Shown here: piece after piece, positions 1 through 5,077 of the stretch | Layout of the letters: each line of letters begins with the position of its first letter | Numbering within the stretch: the first letter of the stretch is position 1 | Assembly: GCA_013375495.1 (NCBI GenBank) | Contig: JABXKC010000084.1 | Span: 1-5,077, forward strand | Direction of reading: 5' to 3' | DNA: 5,077 nucleotides | From: Promethearchaeota archaeon | GTDB lineage: Archaea > Asgardarchaeota > Lokiarchaeia > Sigynarchaeales > SOKP01 | Position numbers and translations under genes: made by a program | Notes under the pieces: model-generated | Databases searched by the model: none | Seen by the model: the letters and a program-made list of their open reading frames with translations, nothing else | What the model was told of the DNA's origin: nothing

Positions 1-2
1 TA

Positions 3-284
3 TTTGCCAAATTTAAAAAGTTAACTAAAGATAGAAATCTATGGTTGAGAAATGTATTTAGTGATATCCCCACATTAGCATTGGATAGCATTATTTTCGT
101 AAGTATCGCTTTTGGTGGCTTGTTGCCCATTTGGTCGATAATTTGGGGGCAGATTTTAACTAAATGGTTCTTTGGTGTTATAGATACACCATTTATGTAT
201 CTCTCACGTGGAATTATTAGTGGGAAAGTTAATCTTTTTGGTGATCTACTAAATAAACAAAAAAATGAAGAAATTATAAGTTAG
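3..284 (+). CDS. YhhQ/QueT-like queuosine (archaeosine) precursor transporter, C-terminal part
   Basis: This is the last 93 codons of a membrane protein whose start lies left of the window. The frame is open from base 3 to the TAG at 282-284, so the TTG at 45 is not its start. The visible part has a basic stretch (KFKKLTKDR, then LWLRN), then SDIPTLALDSIIFVSIAFGG, a hydrophobic helix, a GQILTK turn, and a second hydrophobic stretch ending in DTPFMYL. The order R..S.......DS.IF..IAF.G ... GQ...K......DTPF.YL is the C-terminal signature I recognise for the VUT/YhhQ family (PF02592), inner-membrane carriers of 7-deazaguanine precursors (preQ0/preQ1). In archaea these would feed archaeosine synthesis in tRNA; that role is inferred. 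A hydrophilic tail (NKQKNEEIIS) ends the protein. The gene converges on the DUF362 gene to its right with only 21 bases between stop codons. Family assignment is fairly secure; the substrate is not shown by the sequence. Confidence 0.8.
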   Translation, partial: FAKFKKLTKDRNLWLRNVFSDIPTLALDSIIFVSIAFGGLLPIWSIIWGQILTKWFFGVIDTPFMYLSRGIISGKVNLFGDLLNKQKNEEIIS

Positions 285-290
285 AAATAT

Positions 291-297
291 AAAAAAA
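291..297 (-). terminator. T-tract after DUF362 copy A
   Basis: Nine bases after the minus-strand stop codon of copy A there is a run of seven T (seven A on the plus strand) inside an otherwise A/T-only stretch. There is no hairpin. Oligo-T tracts alone can end transcription in archaea, so this is a plausible terminator in the short convergent gap. It is a composition-based call only. Confidence 0.4.
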
Positions 298-305
298 TAT
301 TGTAA

Positions 306-1508
306 TTAAATTTTCACTAGTTCATATTCTATAGAGCCAAGTTGATTTTTGAGAGCAGCGTTAATTTGCCATTTGGTATCAACAATTGGGTTTAATGCTT
401 TGAACTTCTCAACCCCTCGGTCAATTGGTTTAGTCCATTCTCCATCTCTATTGAGAAAAGGGAGTCCTGGAGCATCTGTTTCCGCATCAACACAGGCTTT
501 ATCAATCGCTAAGGGATCAGAAGAACCATATATGCCCAAATCAGGAATAATTGGTACGCTAGCATTAGATATACAATCACACATTAATGGAATTTCAAAA
601 GCAAAATTAATATATCTAATCTTTTCCGCACCAAAAGTTAAAACAGCTGCAGCGTTATCTATGAAACATTCTACAAAATCATCATTATTTCTTCTGAGAG
701 GCGCTTTTATTGCCCTTTTTACAGGGCATTTAATACTACATCGAAAACAACCATGACATATTAAATGATTAATTTCAGCGAGATTATTTTCTATTTTGAT
801 TGCCTCTACTGGACAAGAGGTTATACACTCTTGGTTACACTTGGTAATATCACATCTCTTTGTATTAACAACAAAATCTCCATCAAAATGAGCTTTAATT
901 TTATTATGCTTGGTAACGCATCCCATTCCAAGTTGTTTTAATGCACCTCCAAATCCTGCAAGGGGATGACCTTTAAAATGAGAAATAACAACAAGTTTAT
1001 CGAATTTAAAAAGTCCTGCAGCTACTGATACCTCTTTAAAATGAATTCCTTGCACTTTTACAATCTTTCTATCAATCCCTTGTTCCCCATCAATGAAATA
1101 CAGTGGTGCTCCTACAATAGATTCAGAATATCCATGAAGATGTGCAATATTAAGATGATCTGTAGCTTTTTTCCGATGTCCAACACAAATAGAATATTCT
1201 TCATTTATATCTATTTTTTCTATATTATTTCCTCTCCCTTGAGTTTCAATAAGTGTAGGTTTACCTCCCTTAGATTTAATCGCTTCAACAACTTCTCTTA
1301 CAAAATCAGGACGTAAATATCGTGTATTTTGTGCTTCTCCAACATGAACTTTTACTCCCACCTTATCACCGGGGCTAATATGATCTAAAATTTTATCTAA
1401 AACAAAGCGAGTTTTTACTAAATTATTTGTAACCATATTTTTAGCTGTATTTGGTAATGCTGCAACCTCCGTTGGAGAAGCCCAATACACTATAGGTTTA
1501 CTAGTCAT
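306..1508 (-). CDS. DUF362/ferredoxin Fe-S protein (COG2768 type), tandem copy A
   Basis: This 400-residue protein has a DUF362 fold interrupted by a ferredoxin module; its biochemical function is not established. DUF362 landmarks are KVHVGEAQNTRYLR (about 53-66), TLIETQG (85-91), GIHFKEVSVAAGLF (154-167), SHFKGH (176-181) and GFGGALKQLGMGC (185-197). The module carries C219, C224, C228 and C232-Pro, then C251, C254, C257 and C261-Pro, enough for two [4Fe-4S] clusters with the usual crossed fourth ligands. The DUF362 part resumes with IRYINFAFE, CDC (310-312) and DLGIYGSSDPLAIDKAC (323-339). No signal peptide or membrane helix is seen, so it should be cytoplasmic. I chose the ATG at 1508 because it aligns with the start of copy B and because the GTG at 1520 lies inside the likely Shine-Dalgarno sequence. 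It is about 60% identical by eye to copy B, which is upstream on the same strand. Electron transfer or redox enzyme assembly is a guess. Confidence 0.88.
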   Translation of the reverse strand: MTSKPIVYWASPTEVAALPNTAKNMVTNNLVKTRFVLDKILDHISPGDKVGVKVHVGEAQNTRYLRPDFVREVVEAIKSKGGKPTLIETQGRGNNIEKIDINEEYSICVGHRKKATDHLNIAHLHGYSESIVGAPLYFIDGEQGIDRKIVKVQGIHFKEVSVAAGLFKFDKLVVISHFKGHPLAGFGGALKQLGMGCVTKHNKIKAHFDGDFVVNTKRCDITKCNQECITSCPVEAIKIENNLAEINHLICHGCFRCSIKCPVKRAIKAPLRRNNDDFVECFIDNAAAVLTFGAEKIRYINFAFEIPLMCDCISNASVPIIPDLGIYGSSDPLAIDKACVDAETDAPGLPFLNRDGEWTKPIDRGVEKFKALNPIVDTKWQINAALKNQLGSIEYELVKI

Positions 1509-1515
1509 TTTACTA

Positions 1516-1520
1516 ATCAC
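1516..1520 (-). promoter_or_regulatory. Shine-Dalgarno GTGAT that decides the start of copy A
   Basis: On the minus strand GTGAT lies 7 bases before the ATG at 1508. It matches the 3' half of AGGAGGTGAT, the complement of the archaeal 16S rRNA tail. Its GTG is in frame and could be mistaken for the start codon (giving four extra residues, MISK), but the spacing and the alignment with copy B favour its role as ribosome binding site. Confidence 0.5.
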
Positions 1521-1810
1521 TTATACTATGAAAATGTTATACAAACTAATATTAGCTAAATTAAAAACAAACTGATTTTAAGGTTAAAGCTATATGAAAT
1601 TGTTTAAATGAATAATTATTCAGATAGTGTATTGAATTCTTCCTTAGTGAAGCCCTATGAATTTTAAATATCCTCTACATCATTCCTAAGGTTTCAAGGA
1701 ATACTTTTAGCGAAACCATATTCTTTTGAAATTCTATAACTGAAGAAAGTACTCTCCTTGGTCCTAACGTTAAGCGATAAAGACTTTTATGATAATCTTT
1801 GTTGAAAATT

Positions 1811-1818
1811 AAAAAAAA
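1811..1818 (-). terminator. T-tract after DUF362 copy B
   Basis: A run of eight T on the minus strand begins 14 bases after the stop codon of copy B. It has no hairpin and fits an archaeal oligo-T terminator. If it works, copy A is transcribed from its own promoter in the 324-base gap and not as a simple read-through from copy B. Confidence 0.45.
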
Positions 1819-1832
1819 GAATTTTATATTAG

Positions 1833-3047
1833 TTATATTTTTACAAGCTCATAGTCGATAGAGCCAAGTTTATTTTTAACGGCAGCATCTAATTGCCAAG
1901 ACGGATTTACATTCTTAAGCATTGTACTAAACTTCTCAACTCCGGAAGGGAGGGGCTCTGACCATTCTCCATTTTCATCTAAAATTGGAACTCCTGGAGC
2001 ATTGGTTACCGCATCGATACATGCTTTATCAATAGCAACAGGATCATTTGAGGCAAAAATTCCAAGATCAGGAACTATAGGAACACTAGCGTTAGTAATA
2101 CAATCACACGCTAGTGTAACATCCAAGGCAAAATTAATATAACGAATATTTTCTGGACTATAAGAAGCTAAAACAGCAGCAACATTGTCCATTACGCGCT
2201 CTATGAACTGTTTACTTCTTCTAAGAGGCGTTGGTAAGATTCCAAGTACAGGACAACGATACACACATCCAAGACAACCTATACAAGTAGAAGTGTTCAA
2301 TACTACAGATTCATTTTCTATCCTAGTTGCATTTACAGGACAAACTTCTATACACTCCTGATTACATTTAGAAATATTACATATTTGTGAATTCACTATA
2401 AGATTTCCTCTAAAATGAGCCATAAACTTATTTCGTGTGGCTACACACCCCATCCCTAGTTGTTTTAATGCTCCGCCAAATGCACCTTGAAGATGACCTT
2501 TAAAATGTGATACAGAAATCATTTTATCATATTCAAAGAGCCCAGCCGCAACTGAAACTTCTTTAAAGTGGATTCCATCTATTTTAACGTTTTTTTGGTA
2601 AGCTCCTTTATCACCATCAATAAATTTCAGAGGAGCTCCTATCAAAGATTCATTATATCCATGTAAACAGGAAATTTTTTCATGGTCTTCTTTATTTGTT
2701 CTGTGCATTAAACTAACAATGAAATCTTTTTTAATTTTTACTGGTCTTACAGACAATCCTATTCCTTGGGTTTCTATAAGTGTAGGAATTCCTCCTTTTG
2801 ATTTGACTGCTTCAATAACTTCACGAACATAATCATGTCGTAAATAGCGAGTATTGTGAGCTTCTCCTACATGTACTTTTATTCCTACATTATCACCAGA
2901 ATTGATGAAGTCCAAGATTTTATCTAAGATTAATCGTGTTTTAACTAAATTATTTGTTTTCATATTTTTTCTATCATTATGAAGTGGATTAGATAAGTAG
3001 AAAACCTCATTAGGAGGCGCCCAAAATACCTTTGGTTTTGATGACAC
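1833..3047 (-). CDS. DUF362/ferredoxin Fe-S protein (COG2768 type), tandem copy B
   Basis: This 404-residue paralogue of copy A has the same architecture: DUF362 first part (KVHVGEAHNTRYLR at about 57-70, TLIETQG 89-95, GIHFKEVSVAAGLF 158-171, SHFKGH 180-185, GGALKQLGMGC 191-201), a ferredoxin module with C223, C228, C232, C236-Pro and C255, C258, C261, C265-Pro, then the DUF362 second part (CDC 314-316, DLGIFASNDPVAIDKAC 327-343). All eight cluster cysteines are kept, so it should also carry two [4Fe-4S] clusters. Translation starts at GTG (3045-3047): a stop codon lies in frame at 3066-3068 with no ATG between, and the next internal ATG (residue 29) would remove the SKPxVxWA segment shared with copy A. 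A weak GGGTAAG sits just before the GTG. It differs from copy A by a four-residue insertion near residue 20 and in the region about 97-125. It is likely cytoplasmic and its function is unknown. Confidence 0.88.
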   Translation of the reverse strand: MSSKPKVFWAPPNEVFYLSNPLHNDRKNMKTNNLVKTRLILDKILDFINSGDNVGIKVHVGEAHNTRYLRHDYVREVIEAVKSKGGIPTLIETQGIGLSVRPVKIKKDFIVSLMHRTNKEDHEKISCLHGYNESLIGAPLKFIDGDKGAYQKNVKIDGIHFKEVSVAAGLFEYDKMISVSHFKGHLQGAFGGALKQLGMGCVATRNKFMAHFRGNLIVNSQICNISKCNQECIEVCPVNATRIENESVVLNTSTCIGCLGCVYRCPVLGILPTPLRRSKQFIERVMDNVAAVLASYSPENIRYINFALDVTLACDCITNASVPIVPDLGIFASNDPVAIDKACIDAVTNAPGVPILDENGEWSEPLPSGVEKFSTMLKNVNPSWQLDAAVKNKLGSIDYELVKI

Positions 3048-3220
3048 TTTTCTTACCCTTTTTTTTTAATATACTTTTTTAACTAATTAGATTTCGATTC
3101 AAAATTTTAAATAAAAAATATGTCTAGAATAAATAAAAACCTTTCTAATCCAATTAACAGATCTTAATAATTGTTTTTTAGACTTTTAATGAATTAAAAA
3201 TGAAATATCTACCCTTGTGT

Positions 3221-3238
3221 AAAAATAAAAGAAAAATA
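3221..3238 (-). terminator. T-rich tract after the DUF362 fossil and amidohydrolase
   Basis: On the minus strand, eight bases after the fossil stop codon, three T-runs interrupted by single other bases (TTTTTC, TTTTA, TTTTT) make a T-rich tract. It could end transcription of the amidohydrolase and may be the former terminator of the deleted DUF362 gene. No hairpin is seen. Confidence 0.35.
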
Positions 3239-3245
3239 ATTTGAA

Positions 3246-3281
3246 TTATATTTTAACTAGTTCATAATCTATAGAACCAAG
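3246..3281 (-). pseudogene. Fossil 3' end of a third DUF362/ferredoxin gene
   Basis: Read on the minus strand, these 36 bases encode LGSIDYELVKI and a TAA stop, identical to the last 11 residues of copy B and with one conservative change (D for E) from copy A. Against copy B there are six nucleotide differences, every one a synonymous third-position change; against copy A there are four. This is the signature of a diverged, formerly translated gene and not of a recent copying of either neighbour. It begins only six bases after the amidohydrolase stop codon (TGA at 3288-3290) and, by chance or not, is in the same frame, separated by TGA and TAA. No other part of a third copy is visible up to the nre gene. 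The simplest reading is a deletion that removed all but the last codons of a third tandem gene. Confidence 0.75.
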
Positions 3282-3287
3282 TTATCT

Positions 3288-4142
3288 TCATAGATTTAAT
3301 AATTTAATAGCATTCTTTTCTAAAATTGCTTTTCTGAGGGAATCACTAATTTTGACTTTCTCAAATGCATTAAAAATTTGGCTATAGTGTATTAAAGGAT
3401 AATCTGAAGCAAAGAGTATCTTATGGGATAGATTTTCTGTAATAAATGCGTCCCAAGGAAACCAGTTATAAAAGTTAGGATAAGCAGATATGTCGATGTA
3501 AACGTTCTCATGTCTTAATACTACAGACCAAGCATCCCACATCCAAGGTACTCCCATATGACCGATTATAATTGTTAAATCTTTATGTCTCAAGGCCAGA
3601 TCATCTATTAATAAGGGATGCCCATATTTTGCAATAGAACCATAAAAAGAAGTCTGATGGCCTCCATGAGTCCATAGAGGAATGTTCAGATCACTCATTT
3701 TAAGCCAAAGCGAATCATACTTCTTATCAGAAAAATCAAATTTTTGAACCGGTGGAACTAGCTTAATACCTTTTAAGTTTAAAGAATTAATAGCATATTC
3801 AAGCTGATCCATAGCACTTTTAGCAGGAATATCAATACACCCAAATCCAATAAATCTATCGGGATATCTCTTTACAAAATCAGCAATGTCTTCATTAGTC
3901 GCCATAACAAATCCATATGCTGTAGTTATATCATAAGCTACGATGACAGCTTTATTTATATTGAACTTATCCATTATTGCTATATAATCTTCTAATGTAT
4001 ATTGTTCCATTATAGCATTTAACATGCGCATTGCTCCTTTTAACTTACGAGGATTGTTGCCACTCATCAAATCTGCAATCTTTTTCTTATCACCATAGTG
4101 AGCTTCTTTACACCATGGGTGTAAATGAACATCAACTACCAT
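3288..4142 (-). CDS. Amidohydrolase-2 family metal-dependent hydrolase (COG2159 type)
   Basis: This 284-residue protein has the TIM-barrel amidohydrolase pattern of PF04909, a family of hydrolases and decarboxylases (for example ACMSD and gamma-resorcylate decarboxylase). Visible metal-site residues are the HxH on strand 1 (H6, H8 in DVHLHPW), H159 in LWTHGGH, H185 in IIGHMG and D247 in FASDYP. Other family marks are the PDRFIGFGCID segment (94-104), LKGIKLVPP (123-131) and a C-terminal ILEKNAIKLLNL helix, which is a normal family end, so the gene is complete despite the DUF362 fossil right behind it. The length is usual for the family. The ATG at 4142 is preceded by GAGGT. There is no signal peptide, so it should be cytoplasmic. 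It follows the nre gene on the same strand by 62 bases. The substrate cannot be read from the sequence, and a link to the neighbouring Fe-S proteins is only suggested by proximity. Confidence 0.85.
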   Translation of the reverse strand: MVVDVHLHPWCKEAHYGDKKKIADLMSGNNPRKLKGAMRMLNAIMEQYTLEDYIAIMDKFNINKAVIVAYDITTAYGFVMATNEDIADFVKRYPDRFIGFGCIDIPAKSAMDQLEYAINSLNLKGIKLVPPVQKFDFSDKKYDSLWLKMSDLNIPLWTHGGHQTSFYGSIAKYGHPLLIDDLALRHKDLTIIIGHMGVPWMWDAWSVVLRHENVYIDISAYPNFYNWFPWDAFITENLSHKILFASDYPLIHYSQIFNAFEKVKISDSLRKAILEKNAIKLLNL

Positions 4143-4151
4143 TTTTTTAAA

Positions 4152-4156
4152 ACCTC
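4152..4156 (-). promoter_or_regulatory. Shine-Dalgarno GAGGT of the amidohydrolase gene
   Basis: GAGGT on the minus strand lies 9 bases before the ATG at 4142 and matches the core of the anti-Shine-Dalgarno complement. It supports the chosen start. Confidence 0.6.
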
Positions 4157-4202
4157 AAATTATTTAAAATGATTAACAAAACTTAGAAAATAGAGTATTG
4201 GG

Positions 4203-4211
4203 ATTTATAAA
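4203..4211 (-). promoter_or_regulatory. Possible TATA box for the amidohydrolase gene
   Basis: TTTATAAAT on the minus strand resembles an archaeal TATA element and overlaps the stop codon of the nre gene, about 60 bases before the amidohydrolase ATG. A start site about 25 bases further on would leave a leader of roughly 35 bases containing the GAGGT site. In so AT-rich a sequence such matches arise easily, and co-transcription with nre is an equally good reading. Confidence 0.25.
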
Positions 4212-5077
4212 AAGGTATCCAATGTCTTTTGAGTCTTGATGAAGTTAATTAATTTACTACTTTTTTTCCAATATTTATAATCAACCATAAACCCATCTGC
4301 CATTGCCTTTACTGAATCATTAAAATTATCTAATTTAATTGGATCAGTTGTAAACATAGCATTATTTACAGTTTCTCTTATAACCCAAACCCCAAGGGGC
4401 ACAACATAACCACCAGAAACTTCTCGAAAAATTAAAACTCGTGCTTGTTTTCTTATCTTAAAGAGATACTCACAAACTGATTTTCTTGCTGCGTAATACG
4501 CTCCTGTAATATTACTTGCATAGGATTTTCTTCCACGGTAAAATTCAAAATCAGTCATTATTTGAGGTTTTAAATTACGATTTCTACCATCAAGAGAAAT
4601 GTTCCATAATGTATTGGGAGCCCATACTTCATTCATTTCATAAATGAATTTTCCTGGAAAAAGTAAAATTTTGAAATGGTTATCAAGATAAGTTGCTTCA
4701 AAAATCTGGTAATCATTTATTTCTGGAAATTTTTTGATTTCTTTTATCAAGGCTTTTGAAATAATGTCATCCACGGCTGTGATTGTCCAGCGTGTGGGAA
4801 CAATCCTACGCCTTTTTTTCTCACCTAGAAGTCCTGCGGAAAAGACTCGCTTTATCGTAGACTCAGGTACATGTCCTTTAAAATAAAGATTTTCTGAAAC
4901 TGCTTCAGATGCTTTTAGATCTGTATCTGAAACACAATAATCCACTTGAGGATGAACTTTTGTATTTTCAGTAATTTCAATTCGTTCTGTTATTCCAGAA
5001 GGTCCCATTGGTAAGGCATGGTTATCCATCATCATTCTCAGATTCATTCTTTCCAATTTAGTTTCAGTATCTACAGG
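4205..5077 (-). CDS. nreA: Nre-family (NreA-type) archaeal DNA repair protein, C-terminal part
   Basis: These are the last 290 codons of a protein whose start lies right of the window. The frame is open to the edge, so the TTG at 5054-5056 is internal. Recognisable Nre-family segments are NHALPMGPSG, VDYCVSDTDLKASEAV, VFSAGLLGEKKRRRIVPTRW followed by TITAVDD, then the second domain with NTLWNISLDGR, FEFYRGRKSYASNITGAYYAAR and GGYVVPLGVWVIRE. These correspond to the DUF650 and DUF651 regions. The protein ends in QKTLDTFL, a good match to the PCNA-binding consensus Qxx(I/L/M)xx(F/W)(F/L), as reported for NreA of haloarchaea, where the protein is linked to tolerance of DNA damage by mitomycin C. 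Full-length members are about 400 residues, so roughly the first quarter, including the expected N-terminal zinc-binding cysteines, is outside. The protein is cytoplasmic. It is unrelated in function to the downstream amidohydrolase as far as can be seen. The symbol follows the family and does not separate NreA from NreB. Confidence 0.87.
   Translation of the reverse strand, partial: PVDTETKLERMNLRMMMDNHALPMGPSGITERIEITENTKVHPQVDYCVSDTDLKASEAVSENLYFKGHVPESTIKRVFSAGLLGEKKRRRIVPTRWTITAVDDIISKALIKEIKKFPEINDYQIFEATYLDNHFKILLFPGKFIYEMNEVWAPNTLWNISLDGRNRNLKPQIMTDFEFYRGRKSYASNITGAYYAARKSVCEYLFKIRKQARVLIFREVSGGYVVPLGVWVIRETVNNAMFTTDPIKLDNFNDSVKAMADGFMVDYKYWKKSSKLINFIKTQKTLDTFL
4208..4231 (-). other. 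Codons for a C-terminal PCNA-interacting (PIP-like) motif in the Nre protein
   Basis: The last eight codons before the stop read QKTLDTFL: Gln at position 1, Leu at 4, Phe at 7 and Leu at 8 fit the PIP-box pattern, and the motif sits at the extreme C-terminus, as in archaeal PCNA clients. The preceding residues (KKSSKLINFIKT) are basic and probably flexible. Binding itself is inferred. Confidence 0.7.

Larger units (their letters stand above)
1509..1832. other. Intergenic region between DUF362 copies, with a possible decayed coding remnant
   Basis: These 324 bases hold no intact gene. The part next to copy A (about 1521-1620) is very AT-rich and would contain its leader and promoter, but I see no convincing TATA box. 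The middle part (about 1621-1800) is visibly richer in G+C and looks like worn coding sequence. On the minus strand one frame stays open from the end of copy B down to a TAG at 1675-1677, yet has no start codon before a late ATG (includes RLTLGPRRVLSSVIEFQKN). Another minus frame reads protein-like (ISKEYGFAKSIP, NLRNDVEDI, GFTKEEFNTLSE) but is broken by TGA, TAA and TAG. I do not recognise a family. It could be a remnant of a lost gene or of a mobile element, or chance. Confidence 0.35.

Noticed and set aside
45..284. Short independent membrane protein starting at TTG 45
   Set aside because: The frame is open to the left edge, and the translated part matches the C-terminal end of a larger transporter family, so it is a cut gene.
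349..756. Plus-strand open frame of 135 codons
   Set aside because: It lies wholly antisense within DUF362 copy A, whose minus-strand frame has clear family motifs and eight ordered cysteines. The plus translation resembles no family I know.
1041..1316. Plus-strand open frame of 91 codons
   Set aside because: It is antisense to copy A, and its Phe/Ile/Ser-rich translation is what the complement of AT-rich coding sequence gives.
1509..1520. GTG at 1518-1520 as the start of copy A
   Set aside because: It would add four residues (MISK) not aligned with copy B, and the GTG is part of a GTGAT site well placed as ribosome binding site for the ATG at 1508.
1682..1702. Inverted repeat ATTCCT...AGGAAT with a 9-base loop, as a terminator or RNA hairpin
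   Set aside because: The stem is only 6 base pairs, is not followed by a T-run on either strand at a useful distance, and is expected by chance in a gap this long.
3288..4142. Amidohydrolase as a truncated gene or a fusion with the DUF362 tail
   Set aside because: It ends in the normal C-terminal helix of the family, and two stop codons (TGA, then TAA) separate it from the DUF362 fossil even though both share a frame.
5054..5056. TTG as the start of the Nre protein
   Set aside because: The frame continues to the right edge, and the Nre family has about 100 more residues on the N-terminal side, so the gene is cut by the window.

Overview
The window is an AT-rich stretch (by eye about one third G+C) that most likely comes from an archaeon. 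The best evidence is the partial gene at the right end. It encodes the C-terminal part of an Nre-family (NreA-type) DNA repair protein, a family known essentially from archaea, and it ends in a PCNA-interaction-like motif, QKTLDTFL. Short Shine-Dalgarno matches of the archaeal type (GAGGT, GTGAT) and T-tracts after stop codons fit this. The low G+C, the fairly long intergenic gaps and the gene families would suit an uncultured lineage such as an Asgard archaeon or a relative, but the lineage cannot be fixed from this sequence.

Layout from left to right: (1) the 3' end of a plus-strand gene for a YhhQ/QueT-like queuosine or archaeosine precursor transporter, cut by the left edge; (2) facing it, a minus-strand block of two tandem paralogues of about 400 residues. 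Each has a DUF362 fold (COG2768, uncharacterised Fe-S centre protein) with an inserted eight-cysteine 2[4Fe-4S] ferredoxin module. They are about 60% identical by eye and are separated by 324 bases that may hold a decayed coding remnant; (3) a minus-strand amidohydrolase (PF04909/COG2159 type) with a complete set of metal-site residues; (4) the minus-strand Nre gene, cut by the right edge.

The least expected feature is a fossil directly behind the amidohydrolase stop codon. Positions 3246-3281 on the minus strand encode exactly the last 11 residues plus stop of the DUF362 proteins (LGSIDYELVKI). All six nucleotide differences from the 3' end of the neighbouring copy are synonymous third-position changes. 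A third tandem DUF362/ferredoxin gene therefore probably once lay between the amidohydrolase and the two surviving copies and was deleted almost entirely.

How the genes work together is uncertain. On the minus strand the order of transcription is nre, amidohydrolase, (lost DUF362), DUF362-B, DUF362-A. The 62-base gap between nre and the amidohydrolase allows co-transcription, while the DUF362 genes have longer leaders and T-rich ends and look separately transcribed. A redox or radical-chemistry partnership between the Fe-S proteins and the amidohydrolase is possible but rests only on proximity. I saw no CRISPR array, tRNA, rRNA or intact mobile element.
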